Numbered from the stretch's first letter, positions 35,179 through 45,190 are shown. The stretch is DNA of 64,000 nucleotides from Robiginitalea biformata HTCC2501 (GCF_000024125.1 NC_013222.1:3365501-3429500), one strand, 5' to 3'. The notes: a model not told the origin generated them from the letters alone. A program made the numbers and translations.

Positions 35179-35871
35179 ATGAGGAACCTCCTGCCGCTCT
35201 GTTTCCTGATAATCCTGTGCCAGTCCGGCCAGGCCCAATTCCGGGAAAACCCCATCCTGAACTTGCAGAACGAAGACAAGGCGCTCCTGAACTGGGGGTA
35301 TTACCTGGGTTTCAACCAGTACGATTTCAAATTTGAATACAAAAACGACCTCCCGGATATCGTCGTGGACAAATCCTTCGGGTTCAATGTCGGGCTGATC
35401 GGGGAACTCCGCCTGAATGAATTCCTGGACCTGCGTTTTGAGCCCGGGCTGTTCTATTCCCGGAGGCTGCTGGGCTTCCCGGGGTTCGCTTCGGACAACG
35501 ACGCCCTGAGGGAGGTGAAATCCACCTACATCAGTTTCCCCCTGCTCCTCAAGGCAGGTACCCGCCGTTTCGGCAACATCAAACCCTTTATCATCGGCGG
35601 GGCCGGCGTGGCGCTCAACCTGGGCTCCAACCAGGATTCCATGGAGGACAACAGCAGCGGAACCTTCCGGATGAAAAAGACGGTGGTGAACTACGAATTG
35701 GGGTTCGGCATTGACTTTTACCTGGAATACTTCAAGTTTTCGCCTTCCATTCGCGGGGTTTTTGCCCTGACGGACGAACTGGTGCCCGACGACGACCCGC
35801 AGAGCCCCTGGACCGGGAATATCGAGGCGCTGAAAACCCGGGGCATCTTTATCAACTTTACTTTCGAGTAG
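35179..35871 (+). CDS. porT: PorT/SprT, type IX secretion outer-membrane protein
   Basis: 230 residues with a signal peptide (FLIILCQSGQAQ), then an eight-strand-type beta barrel (outer membrane beta-barrel domain) ending IFINFTFE with terminal aromatic. Sequence features such as NLQNEDKALLNWGYYLGFNQYDF match PorT of flavobacteria, which is needed for type IX secretion. The ubiE-porT neighbourhood is recurrent in the group as I recall. Its 3' end overlaps the convergent SpoU gene by 14 nt. Confidence 0.88.
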   Translation: MRNLLPLCFLIILCQSGQAQFRENPILNLQNEDKALLNWGYYLGFNQYDFKFEYKNDLPDIVVDKSFGFNVGLIGELRLNEFLDLRFEPGLFYSRRLLGFPGFASDNDALREVKSTYISFPLLLKAGTRRFGNIKPFIIGGAGVALNLGSNQDSMEDNSSGTFRMKKTVVNYELGFGIDFYLEYFKFSPSIRGVFALTDELVPDDDPQSPWTGNIEALKTRGIFINFTFE

Positions 35872-36571
35872 CCCGTCGTATTTCGTAGAGCAGGATGGCA
35901 GCCGCGGTTGCCACGTTCAGGCTTTCGGCCCGGCCGAAAGACGGGATGGCCCAGGTTTGCGACAACCGGTCCCGGACCGGCCCGGAGAGTCCGTGCGATT
36001 CACTCCCCATCACCAGGATACCCGGCGAAAGCGGTTGCTCCCCCCCGATGGCCTCGCCTTCCATACTGGCTCCGTAGACCGGCAAGCCGCTTGCGTCCAG
36101 GGTCTCCGCCAGGTCTTTGTACACCACCCGTACCCGGGCAATGGACCCCATGGTAGCCTGCAGTACTTTCGGGTTGTAGCAGTCCACGGTGTCCGGGGAA
36201 CAGAGCAATTCGCCAATACCGAACCAATCGCACAGGCGGATCAGTGTCCCGAGATTCCCCGGGTCCCGGACCCCGTCCAGGGCGAGTGTCCAACCCTCAA
36301 ATGTCAGCGGTTCCGGGTCGGGTATCGGGAAGACCCCGAGCACCCCGCTGGGGCGGACCAGGGCGCTCGCCTTCCGGAGCTCCCCCTCGGTGATCGGCTG
36401 CGACCCGGGAAGCTCCTCCGGGGCCGTGCTGTACAGCCCAACCGGCTCCAATCCCGAATCGAGCAGCTCGCCAACCAGTTTCATCCCTTCGGCCAGAAAT
36501 TGCCCTTCCCGTATCCGGTACTTTTTTTGATGCAGACTCCTTATTCGTTTTAATTCGCTTTTTGCAACCAT
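35858..36571 (-). CDS. SpoU/TrmH-family RNA 2'-O-methyltransferase
   Basis: 237 residues. SPOUT knotted methyltransferase with all three motifs: LDGVRDPGNLGTLIRLCDWF, VMGSESHGLS and IPSFGRAESLNVATAAAILLYE. An N-terminal substrate-binding domain (SLHQKKYRIREGQFLAEG) suggests an rRNA or tRNA target in the RlmB/TsnR group. Divergent from tamL with only 24 nt between start codons. Confidence 0.92.
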   Translation of the reverse strand: MVAKSELKRIRSLHQKKYRIREGQFLAEGMKLVGELLDSGLEPVGLYSTAPEELPGSQPITEGELRKASALVRPSGVLGVFPIPDPEPLTFEGWTLALDGVRDPGNLGTLIRLCDWFGIGELLCSPDTVDCYNPKVLQATMGSIARVRVVYKDLAETLDASGLPVYGASMEGEAIGGEQPLSPGILVMGSESHGLSGPVRDRLSQTWAIPSFGRAESLNVATAAAILLYEIRRATRK

Positions 36572-36589
36572 ACAAATAGCTTAATTTTG
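36562..36589 (+). promoter_or_regulatory. Promoter of tamL inside the divergent start region
   Basis: TTG (36562-36564), 17-nt spacer, TAATTTTG (36582-36589). The -33 part lies within the first codons of the divergent SpoU gene, and the ATG of tamL is 6 nt after the -7 box, so the mRNA is probably leaderless. Confidence 0.55.
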
Positions 36590-36595
36590 GGGGTT

Positions 36596-39184
36596 ATGAA
36601 GGTTTATCCTCCCTTTGTGAACCTCCCGGCTAAAATAGGATTATTCTTGCTGTGCCTGGTTATCTGTTCCTGCAACGCGCTGAAAAGGGTCGAAGAGGAT
36701 GAACAACTCCTGACCGAGTACAGCATCCACGCGGACGGGGAAAAAATCACCGATCCGCTGGTGAACAGCCTCGTGCTCCAGAAACCCAACAGCCGGTTGC
36801 TCGGGATCCCGCTCCGGCTGCACCTCTACAACCTCGCCAAAAAAGATGCCGACTCCTCCTACCAGGCCTGGCTCAATCGCAAGGATGGCCGCCGGGAACG
36901 GCTCGAATCACTGCTTTCCAAAAAACAGGTAAAACGCCTGGGGGAATCTTTTTTTGTCAGCGGGTACAGCGATTGGCTCAAGCGGGTTGGGGAAGCCCCT
37001 GCTGTTATCGACACGGCGCGGATCAACCGGTCTGTCCAGCGCCTGAGTTCCTATTATACGAACCGGGGGTATTTCAACAACTCGGGAAGTTACCAGCTGG
37101 ACAGCACGGGAAGGCAACGGGCTGCGGTCCGGTACCAGCTGGACCTCGGGGAACCCTACCTTGTGGACTCCCTGAGCCGGCGGATCGCCTCCCCGGCCAT
37201 CGACTCCATCTACGCCCTCAACCGGGACGCTTCCCTGGTGCGCGAAGGAGATGTATTTGACCTGGGCAATTTTACCCAGGAGCGGGAACGCCTCACCACG
37301 CTGTTCCGGAATTCCGGGGTCTGGAATTTCCAGGAGAGTTCCATTACCTACGACATCCTCCGCGACACCCTCAGCCGGGATGACCAGCAGATGCATGTGG
37401 AGCTCAACATCGACAACCTGCGCCGACGGGGCGACAGTGCTGTGACGGACGAAGCCTACCGGGTCCGCCGCATGGGAAATATCCACATTTACCCGGACCA
37501 CCGGTTCCAGGACGGCACACAGAAAGCGGATACCGTCCGGTACGACAACTACATCATCCATTTTGACGGTCGGCTGCGCTACAAACCCAAAGTCCTGGCC
37601 GATGCGATCTTCCTGGATCAGGACAGCGTCTACCGGGACATCGACCGGCTCAGGACCTACCGGCAAATCAGCAACCTGAACACCTTCCGGTACCCGAATA
37701 TCGAACTGATCGAAGCCCCGGGGGACCGACTGGATGCAAACGTCTACCTGAGTGCGCGTCCCCGGAATTCCCTGGCAGTGGATTTTGACGTGACCCATTC
37801 CAACATCCAGCGCCTGGGCTTTGGCCTGGGAGCCTCCCTGATTACCCGGAATGTTTTCGGGGGGGCCGAAACCCTGAGCCTGTCTGCAAGGGGCACGTTC
37901 GGGCTGCTGAGCGATGATACCCAGGGAGAGGATTTCTTTTCGGAAATCGGCGGGGACATCAACCTGATTTTTCCGCGAATCTGGTTCCCGCTGGTAGACG
38001 GGGGCAATATCATCCCGTACTACATGCTGCCCAAAACCCGGATGACCGTAGGTACCAGTTTCCAGAAGAATATCGGCCTGGACAAGCAGACCCTCAATGC
38101 CGTATTGGGTTACAGCTGGTCCTCTACCGACTTCAAAAAACACCTGATTGAATTGCTGAACATCCAGTTTGTCCGCAACGTCAACCCGGACCGTTTTTTC
38201 AATGTCTACCAGAGCTCCTACGGCCGCCTGAACGATGTGGCGAGCGACCCGGAGTATTTGAACAACCCGGACCTGGCCGGGTTCTACGAACCCGGGGACA
38301 CCCCCGAGGACCCGCCGAATCTGACCATCCCGGAAGGGACTACCGGGTTTACGGACGCCATCATCAACCAGGGGCTGGCGCCCACGGATTCGCAGGACTA
38401 CGCAGATGTCTTCCGGGTAGAGGAACGCCGGCAGCGCCTTACGGAAAACAACCTGATTTTCACCTCCAACTACACCTACACGAAAAACTCCAAGACCGGG
38501 ATCAACGACAATAGCTTTTACCAGATCCGCTGGAAATTGGAAGGGGCCGGCAACCTGCTGGCGGTCTTTACCAATATTGTTCCCTTTAACGAAAACGACT
38601 CGGGCAAAAAGCTCGTATTCGGCGTGCCTTTTTCCCAGTACCTGAAAGGGGAGTTCGATTTTATCCGGCACTGGGAACTCAATGCCACCGACGTTCTCGC
38701 CTTCCGCACCTTCATTGGCCTGGCGGTCCCATACGGGAATTCTGACGACATCCCGTTTGTCCGATCGTACTTCGGCGGGGGGTCCAACGACAACCGGGCC
38801 TGGTTCCCGTATTCCCTCGGACCGGGGAGTACCAGCAACCTGAACGACTTCAACGATGCGAATTTTAAACTGGCGATGAACCTGGAATACCGTTTCCCCC
38901 TGGTCGGCGACCTGAAAGCGGCCCTGTTCAGCGATGTGGGGAACATCTGGAATGTCTGGGACAGCGAAGACGACCCAGCCGCCACCTTCAACGGGTTCTC
39001 CTCCCTGGAGGAACTCGCCCTCGGGACGGGCTTTGGCCTCCGGTACGACTTTACCTATTTCGTCTTCCGGGCAGACCTGGGCTTCAAGACCTACAACCCG
39101 GCCGAACCCGTTGGAAAAAGATGGTTCCGGGACTACAATTTTGCCAACTCCGTACTGCAGATCGGAATAAATTATCCGTTTTAA
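36596..39184 (+). CDS. tamL: TamL-type Omp85 lipoprotein (BamA/TamA family)
   Basis: 862 residues. The N-terminus CLVICSCNALKRV has a lipobox, which in Bacteroidetes marks TamL, the lipidated TamA counterpart. POTRA-like repeats cover residues about 40-380 (YTNRGYFNNSGSY, FRNSGVWNFQES). The rest is a 16-strand barrel ending SVLQIGINYPF with terminal Phe. It should work in outer-membrane assembly or lipid transport with a TamB protein, which is not in this window. Confidence 0.88.
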   Translation: MKVYPPFVNLPAKIGLFLLCLVICSCNALKRVEEDEQLLTEYSIHADGEKITDPLVNSLVLQKPNSRLLGIPLRLHLYNLAKKDADSSYQAWLNRKDGRRERLESLLSKKQVKRLGESFFVSGYSDWLKRVGEAPAVIDTARINRSVQRLSSYYTNRGYFNNSGSYQLDSTGRQRAAVRYQLDLGEPYLVDSLSRRIASPAIDSIYALNRDASLVREGDVFDLGNFTQERERLTTLFRNSGVWNFQESSITYDILRDTLSRDDQQMHVELNIDNLRRRGDSAVTDEAYRVRRMGNIHIYPDHRFQDGTQKADTVRYDNYIIHFDGRLRYKPKVLADAIFLDQDSVYRDIDRLRTYRQISNLNTFRYPNIELIEAPGDRLDANVYLSARPRNSLAVDFDVTHSNIQRLGFGLGASLITRNVFGGAETLSLSARGTFGLLSDDTQGEDFFSEIGGDINLIFPRIWFPLVDGGNIIPYYMLPKTRMTVGTSFQKNIGLDKQTLNAVLGYSWSSTDFKKHLIELLNIQFVRNVNPDRFFNVYQSSYGRLNDVASDPEYLNNPDLAGFYEPGDTPEDPPNLTIPEGTTGFTDAIINQGLAPTDSQDYADVFRVEERRQRLTENNLIFTSNYTYTKNSKTGINDNSFYQIRWKLEGAGNLLAVFTNIVPFNENDSGKKLVFGVPFSQYLKGEFDFIRHWELNATDVLAFRTFIGLAVPYGNSDDIPFVRSYFGGGSNDNRAWFPYSLGPGSTSNLNDFNDANFKLAMNLEYRFPLVGDLKAALFSDVGNIWNVWDSEDDPAATFNGFSSLEELALGTGFGLRYDFTYFVFRADLGFKTYNPAEPVGKRWFRDYNFANSVLQIGINYPF

Positions 39185-39197
39185 CGGGTATTATTAT

Positions 39198-39205
39198 TAC
39201 TTTTG
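39198..39205 (+). promoter_or_regulatory. -7 promoter element of fbaA
   Basis: TACTTTTG matches TAnnTTTG, 34 nt before the ATG at 39240. Confidence 0.5.
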
Positions 39206-39239
39206 TCGCAGCGAACTACCAACCCAAAAAACGCAAAAC

Positions 39240-40307
39240 ATGCCGCATTCCATCAAGCCGGGCGTTGCCACTGGTGAAGAAGTACAGGAAATATTCAGCT
39301 ATGCAAAGTCCAAAGGCTTTGCCCTGCCAGCCGTAAACGTCATCGGCTCGGATACCATCAATGCAGTCCTGGAAACAGCTGCTGAACTCAAGGCACCGGT
39401 TATCCTGCAGTTTTCAAACGGGGGTGCCCAGTTCAACGCGGGGAAAGGCCTGTCCAACGAAGGGCAGCGCGCCGCCATCAAGGGGGCCATTGCCGGAGCC
39501 CGGCACGTGCACGAACTGGCCGAAGCCTACGGGGCAACGGTAATCCTCCACACAGACCACTGTGCCAAGAAACTTTTGCCGTGGATCGACGGCCTGCTCG
39601 ACGCGAGCGAGGCGCATTTCAACGCCACGGGCAAATCCCTGTTCAGCTCGCACATGATCGACCTGTCGGAGGAACCCATCGAAGAAAACATCGCCCTTTG
39701 CAAGGACTACCTGGCCCGCATGAGCAAGATGAACATGACCCTGGAAATCGAACTCGGCATCACCGGAGGGGAGGAAGACGGCGTCGACAATACGGACGTG
39801 GACGACTCCAAGCTCTACACCCAGCCCGAGGAAGTGGCCTACGCCTATGAAGAGCTCTCCAAGGTAAGCCATCGCTTTACAGTAGCTGCCGCTTTCGGAA
39901 ATGTACACGGGGTTTACAAGCCGGGAAATGTGAAACTGACCCCGAAAATCCTCAAGAATTCCCAGGAATTCATCAGCGAAAAATACAAGGTGGGCCATAA
40001 CCACATCGATTTTGTCTTTCACGGCGGCTCGGGTTCCACCCTGGAGGAAATCCGCGAGGCCATCGGGTACGGGGTGATCAAAATGAACATCGACACGGAC
40101 TTGCAGTACGCCTTCATGACCGGCGTACGCGATTATATGAAAGAAAAGGAGGGCTACCTCCAGGCGCAGATCGGCAACCCGGAAGGCGCCGATTCGCCCA
40201 ACAAAAAATACTACGACCCCCGGGTCTGGCTGCGGGAAGGGGAAAAAACCTTTGTCGCCCGGCTCAAGAAGGCCTTCGAGGACCTGAACAACGTGGGCAC
40301 GCTCTAG
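39240..40307 (+). CDS. fbaA: Fructose-bisphosphate aldolase, class II
   Basis: 355 residues. Zinc aldolase of glycolysis. ILHTDHCAKKL (Asp and His), ELGITGGEEDGVDN, FGNVHGVYKPGNVKL (His) and FHGGSGSTLEEI (His and phosphate loop) are in place; the length matches the class IIA enzymes of E. coli type. Cytosolic. Confidence 0.96.
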   Translation: MPHSIKPGVATGEEVQEIFSYAKSKGFALPAVNVIGSDTINAVLETAAELKAPVILQFSNGGAQFNAGKGLSNEGQRAAIKGAIAGARHVHELAEAYGATVILHTDHCAKKLLPWIDGLLDASEAHFNATGKSLFSSHMIDLSEEPIEENIALCKDYLARMSKMNMTLEIELGITGGEEDGVDNTDVDDSKLYTQPEEVAYAYEELSKVSHRFTVAAAFGNVHGVYKPGNVKLTPKILKNSQEFISEKYKVGHNHIDFVFHGGSGSTLEEIREAIGYGVIKMNIDTDLQYAFMTGVRDYMKEKEGYLQAQIGNPEGADSPNKKYYDPRVWLREGEKTFVARLKKAFEDLNNVGTL

Positions 40308-40378
40308 GCAGGCCTGCATCGGAATTGCGCGGGCATCCTTCGGGCATGCCCCGATACGTGGAATTGAAATAGCACATT

Positions 40379-41257
40379 ATGTCATCCTGGTTCAAGAGAA
40401 AAGAAAAAGGAATACAAACCGCCACTGAGGAAAAGAAGGACACCCCCAGGGGCCTTTGGTACAAATCGCCCACAGGGAAAATTGTCGAATCCGAGGAACT
40501 GGCGAAGAACCACTACGTCAGCCCGGAGGACGACTACCATGTGCGCATCGGCAGCAAGGAGTATTTCCAGATACTTTTTGACGACAACAAATTCACCGAA
40601 ATGGATGCCGGGCTTTCCTCCAAGGACCCGTTGAAATTCGAGGATACCAAGAAATACAAGGACCGGCTCAAGGAGGCCGAAAAGAAAACCGGGCTCAAGG
40701 ATGCCGTCCGCACGGCCTACGGCAAGTCCATGGGCCGGGACCTGGTAATCGCCTGTATGGATTTCAGCTTTATTGGCGGATCCATGGGGAGCGTGGTCGG
40801 CGAAAAAATTGCCCGGGCTATCGATAAGGCTATCGAGAAAAAAGTGCCCTTTGTAATGATCTCCAAATCCGGCGGGGCCCGGATGATGGAAGCGGCCCTG
40901 TCCCTGATGCAACTGGCCAAGACCAGTGCCAAACTGGCTCAGCTGGCCGAAGCCGGATTGCCGTATATCTCACTATGCACGGACCCCACCACTGGCGGGA
41001 CAACCGCATCCTATGCGATGCTTGGGGATATCAATATTGCCGAACCCGGGGCGCTGATCGGATTTGCAGGTCCGCGGGTGGTCAAGGAGGCCACCGGCAA
41101 GGAACTGCCCGAAGGTTTTCAGACGGCAGAATTCGTATTGGAACACGGCTTTTTGGATTTTATCGTCCATCGCCGGGAACTGAAAAAGAAAATCAACCTC
41201 TACCTGGACCTGGTACTCAACCAGCCGGTACGCGTGGAAGAAGTGCCGGAAGAATAA
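40379..41257 (+). CDS. accD: Acetyl-CoA carboxylase carboxyltransferase beta subunit, no zinc ribbon
   Basis: 292 residues. With AccA it moves CO2 from biotin to acetyl-CoA, the first step of fatty-acid synthesis. The crotonase-like core is strongly conserved ([57 protein letters not shown]). The four zinc-ribbon cysteines of E. coli AccD are absent: the KCDSCG site reads KSPTG (residues 29-33) and the VCPKC site reads VSPED (47-51). No Cys occurs in about the first 120 residues. From memory other flavobacterial AccD share this. Confidence 0.95.
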   Translation: MSSWFKRKEKGIQTATEEKKDTPRGLWYKSPTGKIVESEELAKNHYVSPEDDYHVRIGSKEYFQILFDDNKFTEMDAGLSSKDPLKFEDTKKYKDRLKEAEKKTGLKDAVRTAYGKSMGRDLVIACMDFSFIGGSMGSVVGEKIARAIDKAIEKKVPFVMISKSGGARMMEAALSLMQLAKTSAKLAQLAEAGLPYISLCTDPTTGGTTASYAMLGDINIAEPGALIGFAGPRVVKEATGKELPEGFQTAEFVLEHGFLDFIVHRRELKKKINLYLDLVLNQPVRVEEVPEE

Positions 41258-41321
41258 GCGGGAAGCCATTGGGACATAAAATTTCCCGGGACCGCCCGGA
41301 TAGAAATCCTGAAATTATTCC

Positions 41322-41329
41322 TATCTTTG
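41322..41329 (+). promoter_or_regulatory. -7 promoter element of rpsO
   Basis: TATCTTTG, leaving a leader of about 50 nt before the rpsO ATG at 41384. Confidence 0.55.
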
Positions 41330-41333
41330 CGGC

Positions 41334-41352
41334 CTGATTGAAAATCAATCGG
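41334..41352 (+). promoter_or_regulatory. Small leader hairpin before rpsO
   Basis: CTGATTG and CAATCGG pair over 7 bp with one G-T and an AAAAT loop, directly after the transcription start region. S15 often binds its own leader; this may be such a site, but the evidence is only the structure and place. Confidence 0.3.
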
Positions 41353-41383
41353 ATACATAAAAATCATTTACAACAATATTGGC

Positions 41384-41653
41384 ATGTATTTAACCAAAGA
41401 GAAAAAAGCCGAAATCTTTAAGAAATTCGGCGGATCGGACAGCAACACCGGCTCCACCGAGGGCCAGATTGCGCTGTTCACGGAACGGATCAACCACCTG
41501 ACCGGGCACCTGAAGAAGAACCAGAAAGACTACAACACCGAGCGTTCCCTGGTTCGCCTGGTGGGTAAACGCCGCAGCCTGCTGGACTATCTGAAGAAAA
41601 AGGATATTGAGAAATATCGGAGCCTGATCAAGGAACTGAATATTCGTAAATAA
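41384..41653 (+). CDS. rpsO: 30S ribosomal protein S15
   Basis: 89 residues, full length. Family motifs GSTEGQIALFTERINHLTGHL and LVRLVGKRRSLLDYLKKKD with end LIKELNIRK. Binds 16S rRNA early in 30S assembly. pnp follows, as in many bacteria, but a hairpin separates them. Confidence 0.97.
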   Translation: MYLTKEKKAEIFKKFGGSDSNTGSTEGQIALFTERINHLTGHLKKNQKDYNTERSLVRLVGKRRSLLDYLKKKDIEKYRSLIKELNIRK

Positions 41654-41660
41654 CTTATTG

Positions 41661-41692
41661 CAGGGGAGCCCGTCGGGCTCCCCTGTTTGTTT
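41661..41692 (+). terminator. Hairpin between rpsO and pnp
   Basis: CAGGGGAGCCC (41661-41671), GTC loop, GGGCTCCCCTG (41675-41685), then TTTGTTT. An 11-bp perfect stem, possibly also an RNase processing or stability site for the rpsO message. Confidence 0.75.
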
Positions 41693-41844
41693 ACCGGCGG
41701 CTTGCCCGCCACCCCGAAGTCCCTGCCTTTGCAGGGCAACATAAAAAGCTCACTTCCGGTTTTTCATTGGTCGACCTGCACAACACAACACCGCAGACCA
41801 TTGTTTAACATTCTCCCGGTAGCTCGGGAGGCTAATTCCATTTT

Positions 41845-44097
41845 ATGATTCCAGAAGCTTTTCAGGAGGTCATCGACCTCGGAGACGGTAGGGAGATCTC
41901 TATCGAAACCGGAAAACTTGCCAAGCAGGCCCACGGGTCGGTTGTGGTACGGTCCGGGAACTGTATGCTGCTTTGTACGGTTGTATCCAACTACAAGGCC
42001 AGCGATTTGGATTTTCTGCCCCTGACGGTAGATTACCGCGAAAAATTTCACGCGTCCGGGCGGTACCCGGGCGGATTCTTCAAGCGCGAAGCGCGTCCCA
42101 GTACCGGGGAAATCCTGGTCATGCGGCTGGTAGACCGCGTACTGCGCCCGCTCTTTCCTAAAAATTATCACTGCGAAACCCAGGTGATGATCCAGCTGAT
42201 GTCCCACGACGACGACGTCATGCCGGATGCCATGGCCGGCCTGGCCGCCTCGGCTGCTATCCAGCTTTCGGACTTTCCGTTTGAATGCCCCATCTCCGAA
42301 GTACGGGTGGGCCGCGTGGATGGCGAATTCATCATCAACCCCACCCGGACCCAACTCGAGTCCTCGGATATCGACATGATTGTCGGGGCTTCCGAAGATT
42401 CCGTTATGATGGTAGAGGGGGAAATGGACGAAATCTCGGAGGAGGACATGACCGAGGCGATCAAGTTTGCCCACGAAGCCGTAAAAGTTCAGATCGCCGC
42501 GCAAAACCGGCTGGCCGACAAGGCAGGCCGCAAGGAAGTACGCGAATACGAAATCGAGGAGGAGAACGAAGCAGTTGAGAAGAAAATCCGCGATATCGCT
42601 TACGACAAGGCCTACGCCATTGCCAAGGCCGGTTCGGCCAAGCAGGAACGCAGCGCCGCGTTCAGCGAACTCAAGGAAGAGGTCCTGGCTGCCTTCAGCG
42701 AGGAGGAGCAGGAAGAATTGGGCGACCTGATCAAGAAATACTACTACAAGGTAGAGAAGGAGGCCGTCCGCAACCTGACCCTGGACGAGCAGATCCGGCT
42801 CGACGGCCGCAAGACCGACGAGATCCGGCCCATCTGGTGCGAGGTGGACTACCTGCCTTCTACCCACGGCTCCGCGATCTTCACCCGGGGGGAAACCCAG
42901 GCCCTGGCCACGGTAACCCTGGGGACTTCCCGCGAGGCAAACATTATCGACATGCCTTCCTTTGAAGGGGAAGAACGATTCTACCTGCACTACAACTTCC
43001 CTCCGTTCTCCACAGGGGAAGCCCGCCCGATCCGCGGGACGTCCCGTCGTGAGATCGGCCACGGAAACCTGGCACAACGGGCCCTGTCCCGCCAGGTACC
43101 GGAAGATTGCCCCTATACCGTACGGGTGGTATCGGAAGTGCTGGAAAGCAACGGATCCTCATCCATGGCAACGGTTTGCGCCGGAACCATGGCCCTGATG
43201 GATGCCGGGGTAAAACTCCGCAAACCGGTATCCGGGATCGCCATGGGGCTGATTTCCGATCCGGAGTCCGGTAAATATGCCGTATTGTCCGACATCCTCG
43301 GGGACGAAGACCACCTGGGCGACATGGATTTTAAAGTGACCGGGACGGCCGACGGCATCACCGCCTGCCAGATGGACATCAAAATCAAGGGGCTTTCCTA
43401 TGAAATCCTGATCAAGGCGCTGAAACAGGCCCGGGACGGACGGCTGCATATCCTGTCCAAGCTGACAGATACCATTGCTGCCCCTGCCGAAGACGTGAAG
43501 CCGCATGCGCCGAAAATGGTGACCCGCATCATCCCGAACGAGTATATCGGGGCGGTCATTGGCAAAGGTGGCGAAGTGATCCAGGAATTGCAGAAAGAAA
43601 CCGGCACTACCATCGTGATCAACGAAGACCCGGCAACCGGCGAAGGGATTGTTGAAATCCTCGGGACCGACCAGGGGGGTATCGACAAGGTTTTGGCCAA
43701 GATCGATTCCATCATGTTTACGCCCGAAGAAGGCAGCGTGTATGAGGTAAAAGTGATTAAAATGCTCGATTTTGGGGCCGTGGTGGAATACCTCGACGCC
43801 CCGGGCAACGAAATCCTGCTGCACGTTTCCGAACTCGCGTGGGAACGCACGGAAAATGTAGAGGATGTGTTGAGCATGGGCGACGTCTTTGACGTCAAAT
43901 ACATGGGCATCGACCCGCGTACCCGTAAGGAACGCGTTTCACGCCGGGCGCTCCTGCCCAAGCCGGAAGGCTGGGAGGAACGTCCCTCGCGTCGGGATGG
44001 CGGCCGTGGCGGAGATCGCCGTGGTGGCGGAGATCGCCGCGGCGGTGGAGACCGACGGGGCGGAGATCGCCGGGGCGGAAATCGGCGCCGCGATTGA
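41845..44097 (+). CDS. pnp: Polyribonucleotide nucleotidyltransferase with RGG-like tail
   Basis: 750 residues. Phosphorolytic 3'-5' exonuclease. Order: first RNase PH domain (residues 1-220), helical linker, second RNase PH domain (about 320-540; [31 protein letters not shown]), KH domain ([15 protein letters not shown]), S1 domain ([40 protein letters not shown]). It then ends in an Arg/Gly/Asp-rich tail of about 35 residues made of GGDRRGG-type repeats. The tail is likely RNA-binding. Confidence 0.96.
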   Translation: MIPEAFQEVIDLGDGREISIETGKLAKQAHGSVVVRSGNCMLLCTVVSNYKASDLDFLPLTVDYREKFHASGRYPGGFFKREARPSTGEILVMRLVDRVLRPLFPKNYHCETQVMIQLMSHDDDVMPDAMAGLAASAAIQLSDFPFECPISEVRVGRVDGEFIINPTRTQLESSDIDMIVGASEDSVMMVEGEMDEISEEDMTEAIKFAHEAVKVQIAAQNRLADKAGRKEVREYEIEEENEAVEKKIRDIAYDKAYAIAKAGSAKQERSAAFSELKEEVLAAFSEEEQEELGDLIKKYYYKVEKEAVRNLTLDEQIRLDGRKTDEIRPIWCEVDYLPSTHGSAIFTRGETQALATVTLGTSREANIIDMPSFEGEERFYLHYNFPPFSTGEARPIRGTSRREIGHGNLAQRALSRQVPEDCPYTVRVVSEVLESNGSSSMATVCAGTMALMDAGVKLRKPVSGIAMGLISDPESGKYAVLSDILGDEDHLGDMDFKVTGTADGITACQMDIKIKGLSYEILIKALKQARDGRLHILSKLTDTIAAPAEDVKPHAPKMVTRIIPNEYIGAVIGKGGEVIQELQKETGTTIVINEDPATGEGIVEILGTDQGGIDKVLAKIDSIMFTPEEGSVYEVKVIKMLDFGAVVEYLDAPGNEILLHVSELAWERTENVEDVLSMGDVFDVKYMGIDPRTRKERVSRRALLPKPEGWEERPSRRDGGRGGDRRGGGDRRGGGDRRGGDRRGGNRRRD

Positions 44098-44120
44098 TCC
44101 CCAAACGTCTATTTAAACGT

Positions 44121-44147
44121 AAAACCCCTGGCAACAGGGGTTTTTTT
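44121..44147 (+). terminator. Terminator of pnp
   Basis: AAAACCCCTG (44121-44130), GCAA tetraloop, CAGGGGTTTT (44135-44144) and further T to 44147. Confidence 0.9.
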
Positions 44148-44257
44148 ATGCGTTTTAACCAAAAAATCAACTTTTTGTAACCCCTGTGTAACATTTGCAC
44201 AATTTATACGTATAACTAATGCAGTAGGCACTATTTATATAGGATAAGGATCGATAC

Positions 44258-45121
44258 ATGAGACAACTAAAGATTACCAAGCAGGTTACCAATCGCGAAA
44301 CCGCTTCCCTGGACAAATACCTCCAGGAGATCGGAAAAGTAGACCTGATTACCGCCGATGAGGAAGTGGAACTGGCCCAGCGCATTAAAGCGGGCGACCA
44401 GGCAGCTTTGGAAAAACTCACCAAGGCGAACCTCCGTTTTGTCGTTTCGGTAGCCAAACAGTACCAGAACCAGGGCCTGACCCTCCCCGACCTGATCAAC
44501 GAGGGCAACCTGGGGCTGATCAAGGCAGCCCAGCGCTTTGACGAAACCCGGGGGTTTAAATTTATATCATATGCCGTTTGGTGGATCCGGCAATCCATCC
44601 TGCAGGCACTGGCGGAGCAGTCGCGGATTGTTCGCCTCCCCCTGAACAAAATCGGGTCGATCAACAAGATCAACAAGACGTTTGCATTTTTGGAGCAGGC
44701 CCACGAACGGGTACCCTCGGCAGAGGAGATTGCCAAGGAACTCGACATGACCGTGGAAGACGTAAAACAGTCCCTGAAAAACTCCGGGCGCCACGTATCC
44801 ATGGATGCGCCCCTGATCGACGGGGAGGATTCCAACCTCTACGACGTACTCAGGAGTGGCGAATCCCCGAACCCGGATAAGGAATTGCTGCACGAATCCC
44901 TGCGCACGGAAATCGAACGTGCCCTGGAAACCCTGACCCCCCGGGAAGCGGATGTGATCCGCCTGTATTTCGGGCTGGCCGGGCAACATTCCATGACCCT
45001 GGAAGAAATCGGCGAAACCTTCGACCTGACCCGCGAACGCGTCCGTCAGATCAAGGAAAAGGCCATCCGCCGACTCAAGCATACCTCTCGTTCCAAGATA
45101 CTTAAAACGTATCTCGGATAA
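44258..45121 (+). CDS. rpoD: Primary sigma factor, short Bacteroidetes type
   Basis: 287 residues, matching the size of Bacteroidetes primary sigma factors, which lack region 1.1 and the long non-conserved insert. Region 1.2 [18 protein letters not shown]; region 2 [49 protein letters not shown]; region 3 [12 protein letters not shown]; region 4 [14 protein letters not shown] and [20 protein letters not shown]. It should recognise the TAnnTTTG promoters noted here. Confidence 0.95.
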   Translation: MRQLKITKQVTNRETASLDKYLQEIGKVDLITADEEVELAQRIKAGDQAALEKLTKANLRFVVSVAKQYQNQGLTLPDLINEGNLGLIKAAQRFDETRGFKFISYAVWWIRQSILQALAEQSRIVRLPLNKIGSINKINKTFAFLEQAHERVPSAEEIAKELDMTVEDVKQSLKNSGRHVSMDAPLIDGEDSNLYDVLRSGESPNPDKELLHESLRTEIERALETLTPREADVIRLYFGLAGQHSMTLEEIGETFDLTRERVRQIKEKAIRRLKHTSRSKILKTYLG

Positions 45122-45129
45122 GGGAGGAA

Positions 45130-45190
45130 TACAAATTACATGTTAAATAAACGATAAATTGGAAATCTGGTATAAAGTTTGTAATTTGTA
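45130..45190. repeat. Perfect 11-bp inverted repeat after rpoD
   Basis: TACAAATTACA (45130-45140) and TGTAATTTGTA (45180-45190) pair over 11 nt around a 39-nt AT-rich loop, in the 117-nt stretch between rpoD and the terminator at 45238. It could be a 3' UTR stem or an operator pair. Confidence 0.55.

Noticed and set aside
36908..38671. 587-codon minus-strand open frame over tamL
   Set aside because: Antisense to a clear Omp85 gene, no motif and composition typical of a complementary frame.
40318..40378. Hairpin-like GGGCAT/ATGCCC after fbaA as a terminator
   Set aside because: The stem is short and there is no T tract.
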